This document shows, piece by piece, positions 51,928 through 61,003 of a stretch of 64,000 nt of DNA. The notes beneath the pieces were generated by a model. It had not been told where the DNA came from. It saw only the letters and a list, made by a program, of their open reading frames with translations, and did not search any database. Every line of letters starts with the position of its first letter. The first letter of the stretch is position 1. The DNA is taken from assembly GCA_022706885.1 (NCBI GenBank), contig JAKJBR010000003.1:1-64000 (forward strand), written 5' to 3'. The DNA comes from DUPQ01 sp022706885 (GTDB lineage Bacteria; Bacillota; Clostridia; DUPQ01). Both the position numbers and the translations under genes were made by a program.

Positions 51928-53514
51928 TCACTTAAATTCCAATATACGCCATTCATTGTTCAAATCAATCATATGATGAGTTATTAATATTATCGTTTTA
52001 TTCCGTTTCTCACATTCAATAATAAATTTTCTTACAGCCTCTTTTCCTTCCGTATCAATATGATTAAAGGGCTCATCTAATACAATAATTTGCCTGTCTC
52101 GTACCATCACCCGAGCCAATGCAATTTTTTGTTTTTCTCCTCCTGATAAATTATCCTGTTCTTCTGAATACTCATTTAAGTTTATGTGCTCCAGGTTTAA
52201 ATGAGTGTACAATTTTTCAATATATTTTTCCTCAATTTCATCATCACCAAGATTTATGTTTTCTTTTAATGTTCCATCAAATATATACGGATTTTGCTCC
52301 AAATATAAAATATTGCAATACATATCTATATCCTTTTTTTCATCACCGTTAATAAGAACATTTCCACTATAATCATCCAGAAAACCCAATAAAATCTTTA
52401 TAAATGTAGACTTCCCGGAACCGTTTGGTCCCTTTATTAAAATTTTATCTCCTTTACGAATTGTAAAATTCAATTTCTCAATTACTGATTTGTCTGCATA
52501 TGAATAAGACATATTCTTCATCTCGATTATGTTAATTATATTGTCTTTTCCTTTTTTTTGACCTTCCTGCTCATCACAAAGTTGCTCAACATAATCAGTA
52601 TAAAGCTTTAAATATTCTCTTTGTGTTATTATTCCGCCTATTTGCTCAAACACATCTTTCATTAATGTAAAATAGCCCAGCATAATTGTTATCGCTCCGA
52701 TTGTAATTGCGCCTTTTTGATAAAAGAGCAAACCTAATACAACAATTACGATTTGACTTGAGTATGATTTTATTTGATTAACTGCTTCAATAATATTATC
52801 CAGAATTTTACTTCTTTTTACATATTGCTCCATCGCAGATTTAAAGCGTGAATTGTAGTTTTTAATAAAGCTATATAAAACACCGTTTACTTTAATATAC
52901 TTGTATGCATCTATCATATTTACTTCATGATTCAATGCCCATTGCCCATACTCTCTTGCCTGTTCCCGATATTTTGATTTAATATTTTTTGTTAAGTATG
53001 ATACAACTACAACTACTGAACTCAGAATAATAACAATAATTCCGTATATTATATTAATCTTCAGAATCAGGAAGGATAAAATACTCCCAAAAACAATAAC
53101 TTGAAACAGTTTTACAACAATATCTAAAATGATGTAACGAAATTCCATAGGATCATTTTCCAATTTATATAGAAGTTCGCCTGAATCATATTTTTTTACG
53201 GAAGATATTTTTTTCTGCATAAATTGTTTTACAACAAATTTATCATGCTTAATAAAACATTTCAGCATTTCAATGTTTGACAGATAATTAATTATAGGTA
53301 AAACTAAAATCATAAATACTATTGACATAATAAATATTACTATATCTTCCTTAAATATCTCATCACCTGTCAAAATGGAATCCGCAACATTACCAATCGT
53401 TTGGAACATAAATATTGATGTAAAATTAATAATAAAATTCTGAATAAAATACATTATTATTACAGATTTCAATAGCTTTATGCTTTCTTTTAGATGACTA
53501 TTTGATAATTTCAT
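51928..53514 (-). CDS. ABC exporter half-transporter B
   Basis: 528 residues: six hydrophobic helices (about 1-300), then an ATPase domain with Walker A GPNGSGKST, Q-loop YLEQNPY, signature LSGGEKQ, Walker B IIVLDEP and H-loop THH, all intact. Type IV exporter fold. It overlaps partner A by four bases, so a heterodimer is likely. The DNA is clearly richer in A and T than neighbouring genes, with many Ile, Asn and Lys codons, which suggests transfer. Cargo unknown; no peptide or maturation gene was seen nearby. Confidence 0.9.
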   Translation of the reverse strand: MKLSNSHLKESIKLLKSVIIMYFIQNFIINFTSIFMFQTIGNVADSILTGDEIFKEDIVIFIMSIVFMILVLPIINYLSNIEMLKCFIKHDKFVVKQFMQKKISSVKKYDSGELLYKLENDPMEFRYIILDIVVKLFQVIVFGSILSFLILKINIIYGIIVIILSSVVVVVSYLTKNIKSKYREQAREYGQWALNHEVNMIDAYKYIKVNGVLYSFIKNYNSRFKSAMEQYVKRSKILDNIIEAVNQIKSYSSQIVIVVLGLLFYQKGAITIGAITIMLGYFTLMKDVFEQIGGIITQREYLKLYTDYVEQLCDEQEGQKKGKDNIINIIEMKNMSYSYADKSVIEKLNFTIRKGDKILIKGPNGSGKSTFIKILLGFLDDYSGNVLINGDEKKDIDMYCNILYLEQNPYIFDGTLKENINLGDDEIEEKYIEKLYTHLNLEHINLNEYSEEQDNLSGGEKQKIALARVMVRDRQIIVLDEPFNHIDTEGKEAVRKFIIECEKRNKTIILITHHMIDLNNEWRILEFK

Positions 53515-55109
53515 AGTTTGTCACCCCCTCTTGAAAACTCATGCATACAATCAGAGATATTATTAAATATTGTATCGTGTGAAATTATTATAATAATCTG
53601 CTCCTTTCTATTTTTCAATATCTGTACCAGTTTTTCCTTTGCCCTCTTATCCAAGTGATTTGTGGGTTCGTCTAATATAATTATCGGTTTATTCTCATTT
53701 AATAAAGCAACTATCAATACTTTTCTCGACTCTCCATCTGACAGATTATTAATATTTTGATTTAATTGCTCCTTTTGTATGCCGAATTGAGCCAATAAAT
53801 CAATATAGACATTTGGGGACAGACTGTTTTTTTCAGATACAACCTCTACAAAGTCTTGTATTGTCATATTAAACTTTATAATCTCTTGTGGCATATAAGC
53901 TATATATTGATATAAATCCTGAGAGGGAATTTTATCTATTTCTTCATTTAAGAACTCAATCAACCCTTTGTTTACTGTTTGAAAATTGAGTAGACAGTTA
54001 ACAAATGATGTTTTTCCCGATCCGTTTTTACCTTTAAACAAATAAATTCCCTCTTTATCTATTTGATATGAAAAATCTTTGATAATAAATACATCGTCAT
54101 ATGAAACCGATATATCATTTACTGAGTAAATCGAGACAGATTCCGTCAAAGATAATGCTCCGTTTATTTCTTCCGTTTGTGTTTGAGAACATTTTATATC
54201 GGATATTCGCTCTTTAGCCATTTTGTAAACTTTTGTATCTCTTACTATATTAAAAGCGGAATGCAGTGCTGCATAATAACTACCTGACAATATAATAATC
54301 TGCACCGATAATTCTATTGATATACCGAAAAGATATATCATGAAGAAGGCCGCGCCAACTGTAATATACTTTAGTAATATATCGACTATATTGGTAAGAG
54401 AATATTCAACGGAACCATGCATTTCATATGTTTTTTGAATTTCATAGGATTCACCGTATAAAGCATGTAGTTTTTTTTCCTGCCATTTTTGTGCTTGAAA
54501 TAATTTTAATGTAGTAAATCCGTTAATTATAGCCATCAAGTTTCTTCTGATTTTTGATTCTATTTCATTTACTTTTTTTAAATCTTTTGCTTCGAAATAA
54601 CTTATAAACATAGTGGGAATTAATTTAAGAATTCCGATAACCGTAATAACGGCAAAAGCTCCTATGTGCATATATGATATATACCCGCCATAAAATATTA
54701 TCAATATCAAAGATTTAATAAATAAAGATATCGTTTCCGATTTGAAATTAAAACATACACCTAAATCAGACTTGAAATATTGCAAAATATTACTTAACCC
54801 TATTTGAAAAATGTTCTTTGTTTCTTCATGATAAATATCTTGAATGTAATTCATCTTATAGAAATGAAATTGTTTTGTTTTATAAATGTCGTAATAATAA
54901 TTGCTTAAAAAACTATAGATTATATAAACGATAAAAAGAATTGAAAACATAACAATATTATTCAAAACAGGCTCAAAAGAAACCAATTGTATTGAATCAT
55001 TAATCATTCCGGAAAATATTCTTGATATGAAAAACATAAACAGCATATCCAGAATACCTTTAAAAAAACTGGAACATGATAGCACTTTAAAGTTTATATG
55101 TTTTTTCAT
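53511..55109 (-). CDS. ABC exporter half-transporter A
   Basis: About 532 residues from the ATG at 55109, which has GGGGG six bases upstream; a TTG four codons earlier overlaps that site. Six membrane helices, then an ATPase with Walker A FKGKNGSGKTS, Q-loop YMPQE, an altered signature LSDGESRK, Walker B IIILDEPTNHLD and H-loop ISHD. The weak signature suggests that one composite ATP site of the A/B heterodimer is less active. As AT-rich as its partner. Confidence 0.9.
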   Translation of the reverse strand: MKKHINFKVLSCSSFFKGILDMLFMFFISRIFSGMINDSIQLVSFEPVLNNIVMFSILFIVYIIYSFLSNYYYDIYKTKQFHFYKMNYIQDIYHEETKNIFQIGLSNILQYFKSDLGVCFNFKSETISLFIKSLILIIFYGGYISYMHIGAFAVITVIGILKLIPTMFISYFEAKDLKKVNEIESKIRRNLMAIINGFTTLKLFQAQKWQEKKLHALYGESYEIQKTYEMHGSVEYSLTNIVDILLKYITVGAAFFMIYLFGISIELSVQIIILSGSYYAALHSAFNIVRDTKVYKMAKERISDIKCSQTQTEEINGALSLTESVSIYSVNDISVSYDDVFIIKDFSYQIDKEGIYLFKGKNGSGKTSFVNCLLNFQTVNKGLIEFLNEEIDKIPSQDLYQYIAYMPQEIIKFNMTIQDFVEVVSEKNSLSPNVYIDLLAQFGIQKEQLNQNINNLSDGESRKVLIVALLNENKPIIILDEPTNHLDKRAKEKLVQILKNRKEQIIIIISHDTIFNNISDCMHEFSRGGDKL

Positions 55110-55153
55110 AGTTGCCCCCAAAATTAAAAAATGGAATTAAGCTTTTGCTTATT

Positions 55154-55183
55154 ATTATATTCGCTCCTAAAGGGTAACACTTT
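55154..55183 (-). promoter_or_regulatory. promoter region with operator-like dyad for the ABC exporter
   Basis: TATAAT at 55154-55159 (minus) lies 45 bases before the exporter start. Just upstream a near-perfect dyad AAAG-N7-CTTT (55169-55183) could bind a dimeric regulator. No canonical -35 is found at normal spacing, consistent with an activator. The 246-bp gap holds no convincing gene. Confidence 0.4.
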
Positions 55184-55355
55184 ACAATCATTGTCTACAT
55201 ACTAACCTTTTAAATCTACTTTTTCAAGAAGATTAACTTTATCGGTAAAAATCATATAGTGTATTCAAGAAAATTCGTCGCTATCGGTGGCGAAATTGAT
55301 AAATACTTGTATTCTTAAGAATTTTTCATCCTCTGAATATTATCTGAACTGCCCT

Positions 55356-57131
55356 CTATTCTCTTAACTTCTTTGCAACCATTTCATCCGCCTTTACATA
55401 TGCGGAGTAGTAATTGTAATAATTGACATATCCCGGCTTTGCGCCTTTGGGCTTTTTAACATTCTTGATGAAAGTATAATCTACCGCAACCTGACCCGAT
55501 GTTCTTGCTTCGGAATGATATGCCGCAATTACAGCTGCTTCGGTTAATGTCTTATCCGCCACAAACTCTTCGCATTTAGCAGGGTTTTTTATTATCACAT
55601 GAGATCCGTGCAGGTTCTTTACATGCAACCATATGTCAAAGTTTTGGGCGTAATCAAATGTAAGCTTATCGTTTTCGGTATTATTCCTTCCGACATATAT
55701 TTCATATCCCTCTTTTGACCTATACTTAACGGGGTTAAAGGAAACCGCTTCCGGCTGAGATACCTTCCTGCCCTTCTTAATCTTAAGTTTTTCCTTCATA
55801 TAGCCTTCCAGAACCAATTCCTTCTTAATATCCTCTATGTCGGAAAGGTTTTCACATAACTCCAAAGAAGCAAGAACCGATTTAAGATACTCAATCTCTT
55901 TTTTAATACCCTTAACTGCATTAACGGCATAGTTATATGCGGCAATCCCCTTTTTATATTTTTTATAATAACTTTGCGCATTTTTGAGAGCATCTTCCGA
56001 TTGGTCCAGCGGTATCTTTACAATCTTGTCGGTGTAATAATCTAAAAGCTCCACATAATCGGTCTTTTGTTTAATCGCATGAATATTGGCTGTCAAAAGT
56101 TCTCCGTACAGTTTGTATTTATCTATCTTTTCTCTATCCGAAAGATTGTTGTTATATATTAAAAGTTTTTTCTCCGCTTTTGCCAGATGGGCCGATACCG
56201 ATTTTCTGACCACATCGGATGCTTGTATAAAAACAGCTCTTTTATTCTTTAAGTTTAAATGGTCGCTTAATGCATCAATATATAAAGGATATTTCTTAAC
56301 CGTAAACTCCGACATATTTTTATACACTGAAAGATCAAAACAGTAACAATCGGTTATGGTCTTTTTTTCATTGCTGTAAACGACAATCGGAGAATATGTG
56401 TTTGCCGATATGTCTTGTGCTGTTTTTTTAATAACGGACATAACCTGTATCACTTCTTCTTTGCTGATATTCTTAACAGTCTTTGCTTCATCTACTCCGG
56501 CTCTTATACATATTTCTTTTGCAAAAACCTGTGCCATACCTAAAACCGTTCGGAATATTGCGTCGCATACGGGAAAATCGGCATATTTAAGAATATGACT
56601 CCACTGCACATCTTCTATCGGTATCTTGTCCTGTATGGGAGGAAGCACATACTCGCATGCAGGCATTACTCTTCTTACCGAAGACATGGATTCGTCCACA
56701 TGCCTTAAAGCGTCCAATATTTTGTATGAAGAGTTGACGACTATGAAGTTACAGTTGCGACCGGTCAGCTCCATTATCACGGTCTTAACCGAATTGCCGC
56801 TGAACTCATCGGTGCAATTTATATCAAAGTATATTATTCTCTCATAATCTTTTGCATATACCTCGGATATAAATCCTCCTCCTATGTGCTTTCGCAAGAA
56901 CATGCAGAAACCGTACGGGGTTTTACGATTGTTTATCTTTTCTTTTTTGAAATATATCCCCGGTGAAGAAGGCTGCAAAGACAATGCCACATTGTAAGAT
57001 GTGCCGTTTGCGTATATGCCCAGTATAACCTCATCTTTTTCCGGCATGTAAATATTCTGAATCTTCCCGTTTTGACATATACCGTTCAATTCATTTGCAA
57101 GACACTTTACTGCAATTCCGTCCAGCGGCAT
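55356..57131 (-). CDS. rqcH: Rqc2-homologue NFACT protein
   Basis: 591 residues. NFACT-N (about 1-220), a long helical coiled-coil region (about 290-430) and the NFACT-R domain with FDIWLHVKNLHGSHVIIKN (about 497-515). In Bacillus RqcH binds stalled 50S subunits and adds alanine tails to nascent chains. The Asp-Arg pair needed in NFACT-N appears here as Glu-Arg (YERIIYFDI), if my alignment is right. GGAGG precedes the ATG. Older name: fibronectin-binding protein. Confidence 0.92.
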   Translation of the reverse strand: MPLDGIAVKCLANELNGICQNGKIQNIYMPEKDEVILGIYANGTSYNVALSLQPSSPGIYFKKEKINNRKTPYGFCMFLRKHIGGGFISEVYAKDYERIIYFDINCTDEFSGNSVKTVIMELTGRNCNFIVVNSSYKILDALRHVDESMSSVRRVMPACEYVLPPIQDKIPIEDVQWSHILKYADFPVCDAIFRTVLGMAQVFAKEICIRAGVDEAKTVKNISKEEVIQVMSVIKKTAQDISANTYSPIVVYSNEKKTITDCYCFDLSVYKNMSEFTVKKYPLYIDALSDHLNLKNKRAVFIQASDVVRKSVSAHLAKAEKKLLIYNNNLSDREKIDKYKLYGELLTANIHAIKQKTDYVELLDYYTDKIVKIPLDQSEDALKNAQSYYKKYKKGIAAYNYAVNAVKGIKKEIEYLKSVLASLELCENLSDIEDIKKELVLEGYMKEKLKIKKGRKVSQPEAVSFNPVKYRSKEGYEIYVGRNNTENDKLTFDYAQNFDIWLHVKNLHGSHVIIKNPAKCEEFVADKTLTEAAVIAAYHSEARTSGQVAVDYTFIKNVKKPKGAKPGYVNYYNYYSAYVKADEMVAKKLRE

Positions 57132-57154
57132 GATATCCTCCCTCTTTCAAAACA

Positions 57155-57183
57155 TTGCCGTTTTATATTATATATATTATCAT
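57155..57183 (+). promoter_or_regulatory. possible promoter of the U32 peptidase gene
   Basis: TTGCCG, a 17-bp spacer and TATCAT on the plus strand, about 40 bases before the TTG start. The spacer also holds AT-rich sequence that could serve rqcH on the other strand. Confidence 0.4.
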
Positions 57184-57224
57184 AATATCTGTATTTTAAT
57201 ACTTGGTACAGGAAAGAGGACACT

Positions 57225-59468
57225 TTGGAATTATTATCGCCTGCCGGAAATATGCAATGTCTTAAAGCCGCAGTGCAAAACGGAGCCGATGCCGTTTATC
57301 TCGGGATAAAGACTTTCAGTGCAAGAGCAAATGCCGACAATTTTACATTTGAAGAATTGACGGAAGCTGTAAGATACTGTCATCTTCGTGATGTATCCGT
57401 TTATCTGACACTTAACACACTTATAAATGACGAGAATATGCAAACCGCCCTTAATAATGCAAAGAAAGCATATTCATCAGGTATAGACGGGATTATTATT
57501 CAGGACTTAGGGCTTGCTGCACAGATAAGAAAAATGCTCCCCGACTTAAGACTGCACGCATCCACACAGATGAGCGTTATCCATCCGAAAGAAGCATTGT
57601 TACTCAAGAGTTTGGGATTTAAAAGGATAATAGCGGCAAGAGAAGCCACCTTAGAGCAGATAAAGGCGCTTGTTGCCACGGGTATTGAAGTGGAGGTTTT
57701 CGGTCACGGCTCCTTATGTGTATGTTACTCGGGGCAGTGCAGTTTAAGTTACTTTAACGGAGGCAAATCGGGAAATAAAGGCGGTTGCGCTCAGCCCTGC
57801 AGACTTCCCTATTCACTGTTTATAGATCATCGTAATATCTCCCGTAAAAACTATCTCAGCACCAAAGACATAGCGGTAATGGATGATATAGACAGGCTTG
57901 TATCGGCGGGTGTTGTATCTTTGAAAATTGAAGGCAGAATGAAAAGCCCGGAATATGTGGCGATTATAACAAAGACATACAGAAAGGCACTTTCGGGTAC
58001 TCTTACAGATAAAGACAGGCAGGATGCCATGATGGCATTCAACAGAGAAGGCTTTTCCAAAGGATATATGTTTTCCGAATCCGGCAAAGATATGATGGCA
58101 TATGCTTTTTCCGGAAATACCGGTATAAGGATAGGGACCGTCAAGAAAATAAACAAAGAGAAAAACCTGATACAGATTGAAAGCAACAAGGAACTTATAA
58201 ACGGTGACGGGATAAGTTTTCCCGACAGCTCTATAGGGACATATGTCAATATTTTAAGAAAAAACGGCAATCTGTACGGTTTAATATGCAGAAATAAACT
58301 CCCCGAACCAAATGAGCCTGTATACCTGACATATGATAAGAAACTGACCGAACAGGCACAAAAATCCTATGCCGATGATTTTGCGCGCAAAATACCCATA
58401 AACGGTCATTTTGTATCGAAAGTCGGGCAGAAAGCAAGCTTTACCGTAACCGATAACAGCGGCAACACCTATACCTCTTATTCCGATATAGAGACGCAAG
58501 CGGCAAATAACCCTAATGCCGACGATGACATATTGAAGAATCTCAACAAAACGGGAAATACGGTATTTGAATTCTCCTCTCTCACGAAAGATACCGATAC
58601 CGCTACATTCCTTCCCGCTAAAACGGTAAATGCTTTAAGAAGAGATGCGCTGGACGGATTAGCAGAATTAAGGCAGAGCATAAAAAACAGAAATAGTAAA
58701 ACCGAACTGTTTCCCAAGTATGAAAACCTATCGTTATCTTCGGAAAGTTTAAATATAGAGAAGACAGAAAAAAGAAATACTCCGGTAAACAGAGATATAA
58801 GTAATAAAAAAACAGGTATATCCTTATTCTTCTTTGAGGACCGATTGGATTTTGATATAGCGGATATTGATGCAGACAGGATATATGTACCTTCTACCAT
58901 GTATAAAAGATATCTTCACGATGACAGAGTGTACTTGTATATACCCATAGGAGCCAATCCTCAAGATACGGCAGGCAATCGGCAAAGAATTATTTCCTCT
59001 TCCATGGGGATTTTAGATATTCCTGCGGATAAAGTACTGGATGCGGGAATAAACTGCTTGAATACTTATACTGTAGATTTTCTTTCGGGGTATAAGGACA
59101 TAAAAGCCATACACCTTTCATATGAATTACCTGTTGATGATATAAGAAGATTTGCAAACTTTAACGGGAATATAAGTCTGGAGTACCTTGTATACGGAAA
59201 AGTTGCCGTAATGAAAACCAAATACCGTATAAAGGATATATTCACCGATACCGATACACAAGAAATATATCTTTTAGACCGACATAAAAAACGCATTGAC
59301 ATAGTTACATATCCCGACTGTGATACCACATATCTTTTAGGTGCATTTACGGTAAATAATCTTTTGCATAAAGATTTAATAAGAGCATCCGGTGCGGATA
59401 CTCTCAGAATTAATGTTTATAAAGAAACAGCGGATGAAATTAAAGATATAATCAAAAGAGCAGTATAA
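57225..59468 (+). CDS. U32-family peptidase with DUF3656 region
   Basis: 747 residues starting at TTG, with AGAGG upstream and MELLSPAGNMQCLKAAVQNG at the very N-terminus as expected. The U32 barrel includes EVFGHGSLCVCYSGQCSLS and GGCAQPCRLPY (about 165-195), whose cysteines may bind an Fe-S cluster. IEGRMKSPEYVA follows. C-terminal part is DUF3656-like. Relatives act in rRNA hydroxylation (RlhA) or as collagenase-like proteins; this long form may be an RNA-modifying enzyme. Its stop codon directly abuts that of rpe. Confidence 0.9.
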   Translation: MELLSPAGNMQCLKAAVQNGADAVYLGIKTFSARANADNFTFEELTEAVRYCHLRDVSVYLTLNTLINDENMQTALNNAKKAYSSGIDGIIIQDLGLAAQIRKMLPDLRLHASTQMSVIHPKEALLLKSLGFKRIIAAREATLEQIKALVATGIEVEVFGHGSLCVCYSGQCSLSYFNGGKSGNKGGCAQPCRLPYSLFIDHRNISRKNYLSTKDIAVMDDIDRLVSAGVVSLKIEGRMKSPEYVAIITKTYRKALSGTLTDKDRQDAMMAFNREGFSKGYMFSESGKDMMAYAFSGNTGIRIGTVKKINKEKNLIQIESNKELINGDGISFPDSSIGTYVNILRKNGNLYGLICRNKLPEPNEPVYLTYDKKLTEQAQKSYADDFARKIPINGHFVSKVGQKASFTVTDNSGNTYTSYSDIETQAANNPNADDDILKNLNKTGNTVFEFSSLTKDTDTATFLPAKTVNALRRDALDGLAELRQSIKNRNSKTELFPKYENLSLSSESLNIEKTEKRNTPVNRDISNKKTGISLFFFEDRLDFDIADIDADRIYVPSTMYKRYLHDDRVYLYIPIGANPQDTAGNRQRIISSSMGILDIPADKVLDAGINCLNTYTVDFLSGYKDIKAIHLSYELPVDDIRRFANFNGNISLEYLVYGKVAVMKTKYRIKDIFTDTDTQEIYLLDRHKKRIDIVTYPDCDTTYLLGAFTVNNLLHKDLIRASGADTLRINVYKETADEIKDIIKRAV

Positions 59469-60116
59469 TCAGTATTCTATAAGTTTTCTAATAGTTTCTT
59501 TAATATCTTTCGACTGGAATATTGCCGATCCCGCAACAAGAACATTGGCTCCCGCAGCCTTTATCTCACGGCAGTTATCCACCGTTACGCCGCCGTCAAC
59601 CTGAATGTCGGTTTTCAGCCCCATTTTGTCTATCATTTTCTTAAGAGCTTTTATTTTCTCCGTGCTGTACGGTATATACTTTTGTCCTCCGAAACCGGGA
59701 TTTACACTCATTATAAGCACCATGTCCAACATAGGCAGAACATATTCCAAAACCCTTATATCGGTGGCGGGATTAAGAGCAACCGCGGCTTTCTTGCCCT
59801 GCTCTTTTATGTACCTTACGGTTCTGTCCAGATGAATGCAGGCCTCCTGCTGAACGGTTATTATATCCGCTCCCGCTTTTGCAAATTCTTCAATGTATCT
59901 GTCGGGGTCGGAAATCATAAGATGAACATCCAGCGGCAATTTTGTTATGCTCTTCAAAGCCTGCACAATGGGAAAGCCTACTGAAATATTGGGAACGAAA
60001 TGTCCGTCCATTACATCCACATGCACATAATGGGCTCCGCCCTCTTCTATTTTTCTTACTTCTTCTTCCAATCTTGCAAAATTACAAGCCAATAATGACG
60101 GTGAGATTTTTATCAT
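59469..60116 (-). CDS. rpe: ribulose-phosphate 3-epimerase
   Basis: About 215 residues from the ATG at 60116, which overlaps the rsgA TGA by one base. MIKISPSLLACNFARL, HVDVMDGHFVPNISVG (metal-binding His/Asp), HLMISDPDRYI, MSVNPGFGGQKYI and QVDGGV are the family's active-site blocks. It interconverts ribulose-5-P and xylulose-5-P in the pentose phosphate pathway. Last gene of the rlmN-prpC-prkC-rsgA-rpe run. Confidence 0.98.
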   Translation of the reverse strand: MIKISPSLLACNFARLEEEVRKIEEGGAHYVHVDVMDGHFVPNISVGFPIVQALKSITKLPLDVHLMISDPDRYIEEFAKAGADIITVQQEACIHLDRTVRYIKEQGKKAAVALNPATDIRVLEYVLPMLDMVLIMSVNPGFGGQKYIPYSTEKIKALKKMIDKMGLKTDIQVDGGVTVDNCREIKAAGANVLVAGSAIFQSKDIKETIRKLIEY

Positions 60117-61003
60117 CAATATCCCCTCCTTACTCTTAAAGCTTCTTCAGACATATTATATATCATTTCATACCTTAAGTGGCGTTCAATCGGAATTTCG
60201 CCTTTTTCCACCGCCTGCAGTACGGCACAGTGGTCATCATTTATGTGTCTGCAGTCATTGTATCTGCACTTTCCGATGTACGGCAGGAACTCATTATACA
60301 TACCCTTTATCAGGTCCGGTTGCAGAAGACCGGGGTCAAATTTGGAAAAACCCGGAGTATCTACGATATAGCCGCCTTCAAAGGAAAGCAGCTCACAATG
60401 TCTTGTGGTATTCTTTCCCCTTCCTATCCTTCCACTCAAAATCCCGATTTCCATATCGGCCGTTCCTGTTATGGCATTGATAAGTGTGGACTTCCCTGCT
60501 CCCGACTGACCTGCAAAAACACTGACTTTTCCGCTCAGCATACTCTTTAACGGATCCAAACCTGTCTTATGTTTTGCATCGGTTATTACTATTTTGCATC
60601 CGCTCCCGGAATATTGCCTTAATACATCGTCAATATCCTCTTTTGCCGCCAGATCGCATTTGTTTAAACATAATACCGGCTCTATATCGTTTGTACGAAA
60701 TGCCAGTATCAGCAAATCAATAAGCAATTCATCCAATGTAGGATATTCCGTTGCAAACACAATAACCGCAACATCCACATTGGCAACGGGTGGTCGTACC
60801 AGACTGTTCTTTCTTTCTTCTATACTTATGATATAGCCTTCCTTATCACTATGATCGGTTATATCAAAACGCACCAGGTCTCCGCAAAGAGGCTTGAATC
60901 CCTCTTTCCTGAACAACCCTCTCGGTTTGCAGATATATTCATCTTTATCGGTTCTTACGGTATAACGGTTGCTCAGCGCTTTTGTGATAAGACCTGTTTC
61001 CAT
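60116..61003 (-). CDS. rsgA: ribosome small-subunit-dependent GTPase A
   Basis: 295 residues. N-terminal OB fold, then a circularly permuted GTPase: NKCD (G4) precedes GQSGAGKSTLIN (G1) and DTPGFSKF (G3). A C-terminal zinc knuckle has CRYNDCRHINDDHC (about 245-260). It aids late 30S maturation. The start codon follows the prkC stop with no spacer. In this operon it may be a target of the kinase/phosphatase pair; that is known in some Firmicutes and inferred here. Confidence 0.97.
   Translation of the reverse strand: METGLITKALSNRYTVRTDKDEYICKPRGLFRKEGFKPLCGDLVRFDITDHSDKEGYIISIEERKNSLVRPPVANVDVAVIVFATEYPTLDELLIDLLILAFRTNDIEPVLCLNKCDLAAKEDIDDVLRQYSGSGCKIVITDAKHKTGLDPLKSMLSGKVSVFAGQSGAGKSTLINAITGTADMEIGILSGRIGRGKNTTRHCELLSFEGGYIVDTPGFSKFDPGLLQPDLIKGMYNEFLPYIGKCRYNDCRHINDDHCAVLQAVEKGEIPIERHLRYEMIYNMSEEALRVRRGY

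Noticed and set aside
55205..55255. A 17-codon frame (minus) starting at 55255 as a peptide precursor for the ABC exporter
   Set aside because: No ribosome binding site, no leader or double-Gly motif, and it overlaps no conserved feature; too short to support.
55311..55322. 12-bp palindrome ATTCTTAAGAAT after rqcH
   Set aside because: AT-rich and without a T-run; expected by chance in such sequence.
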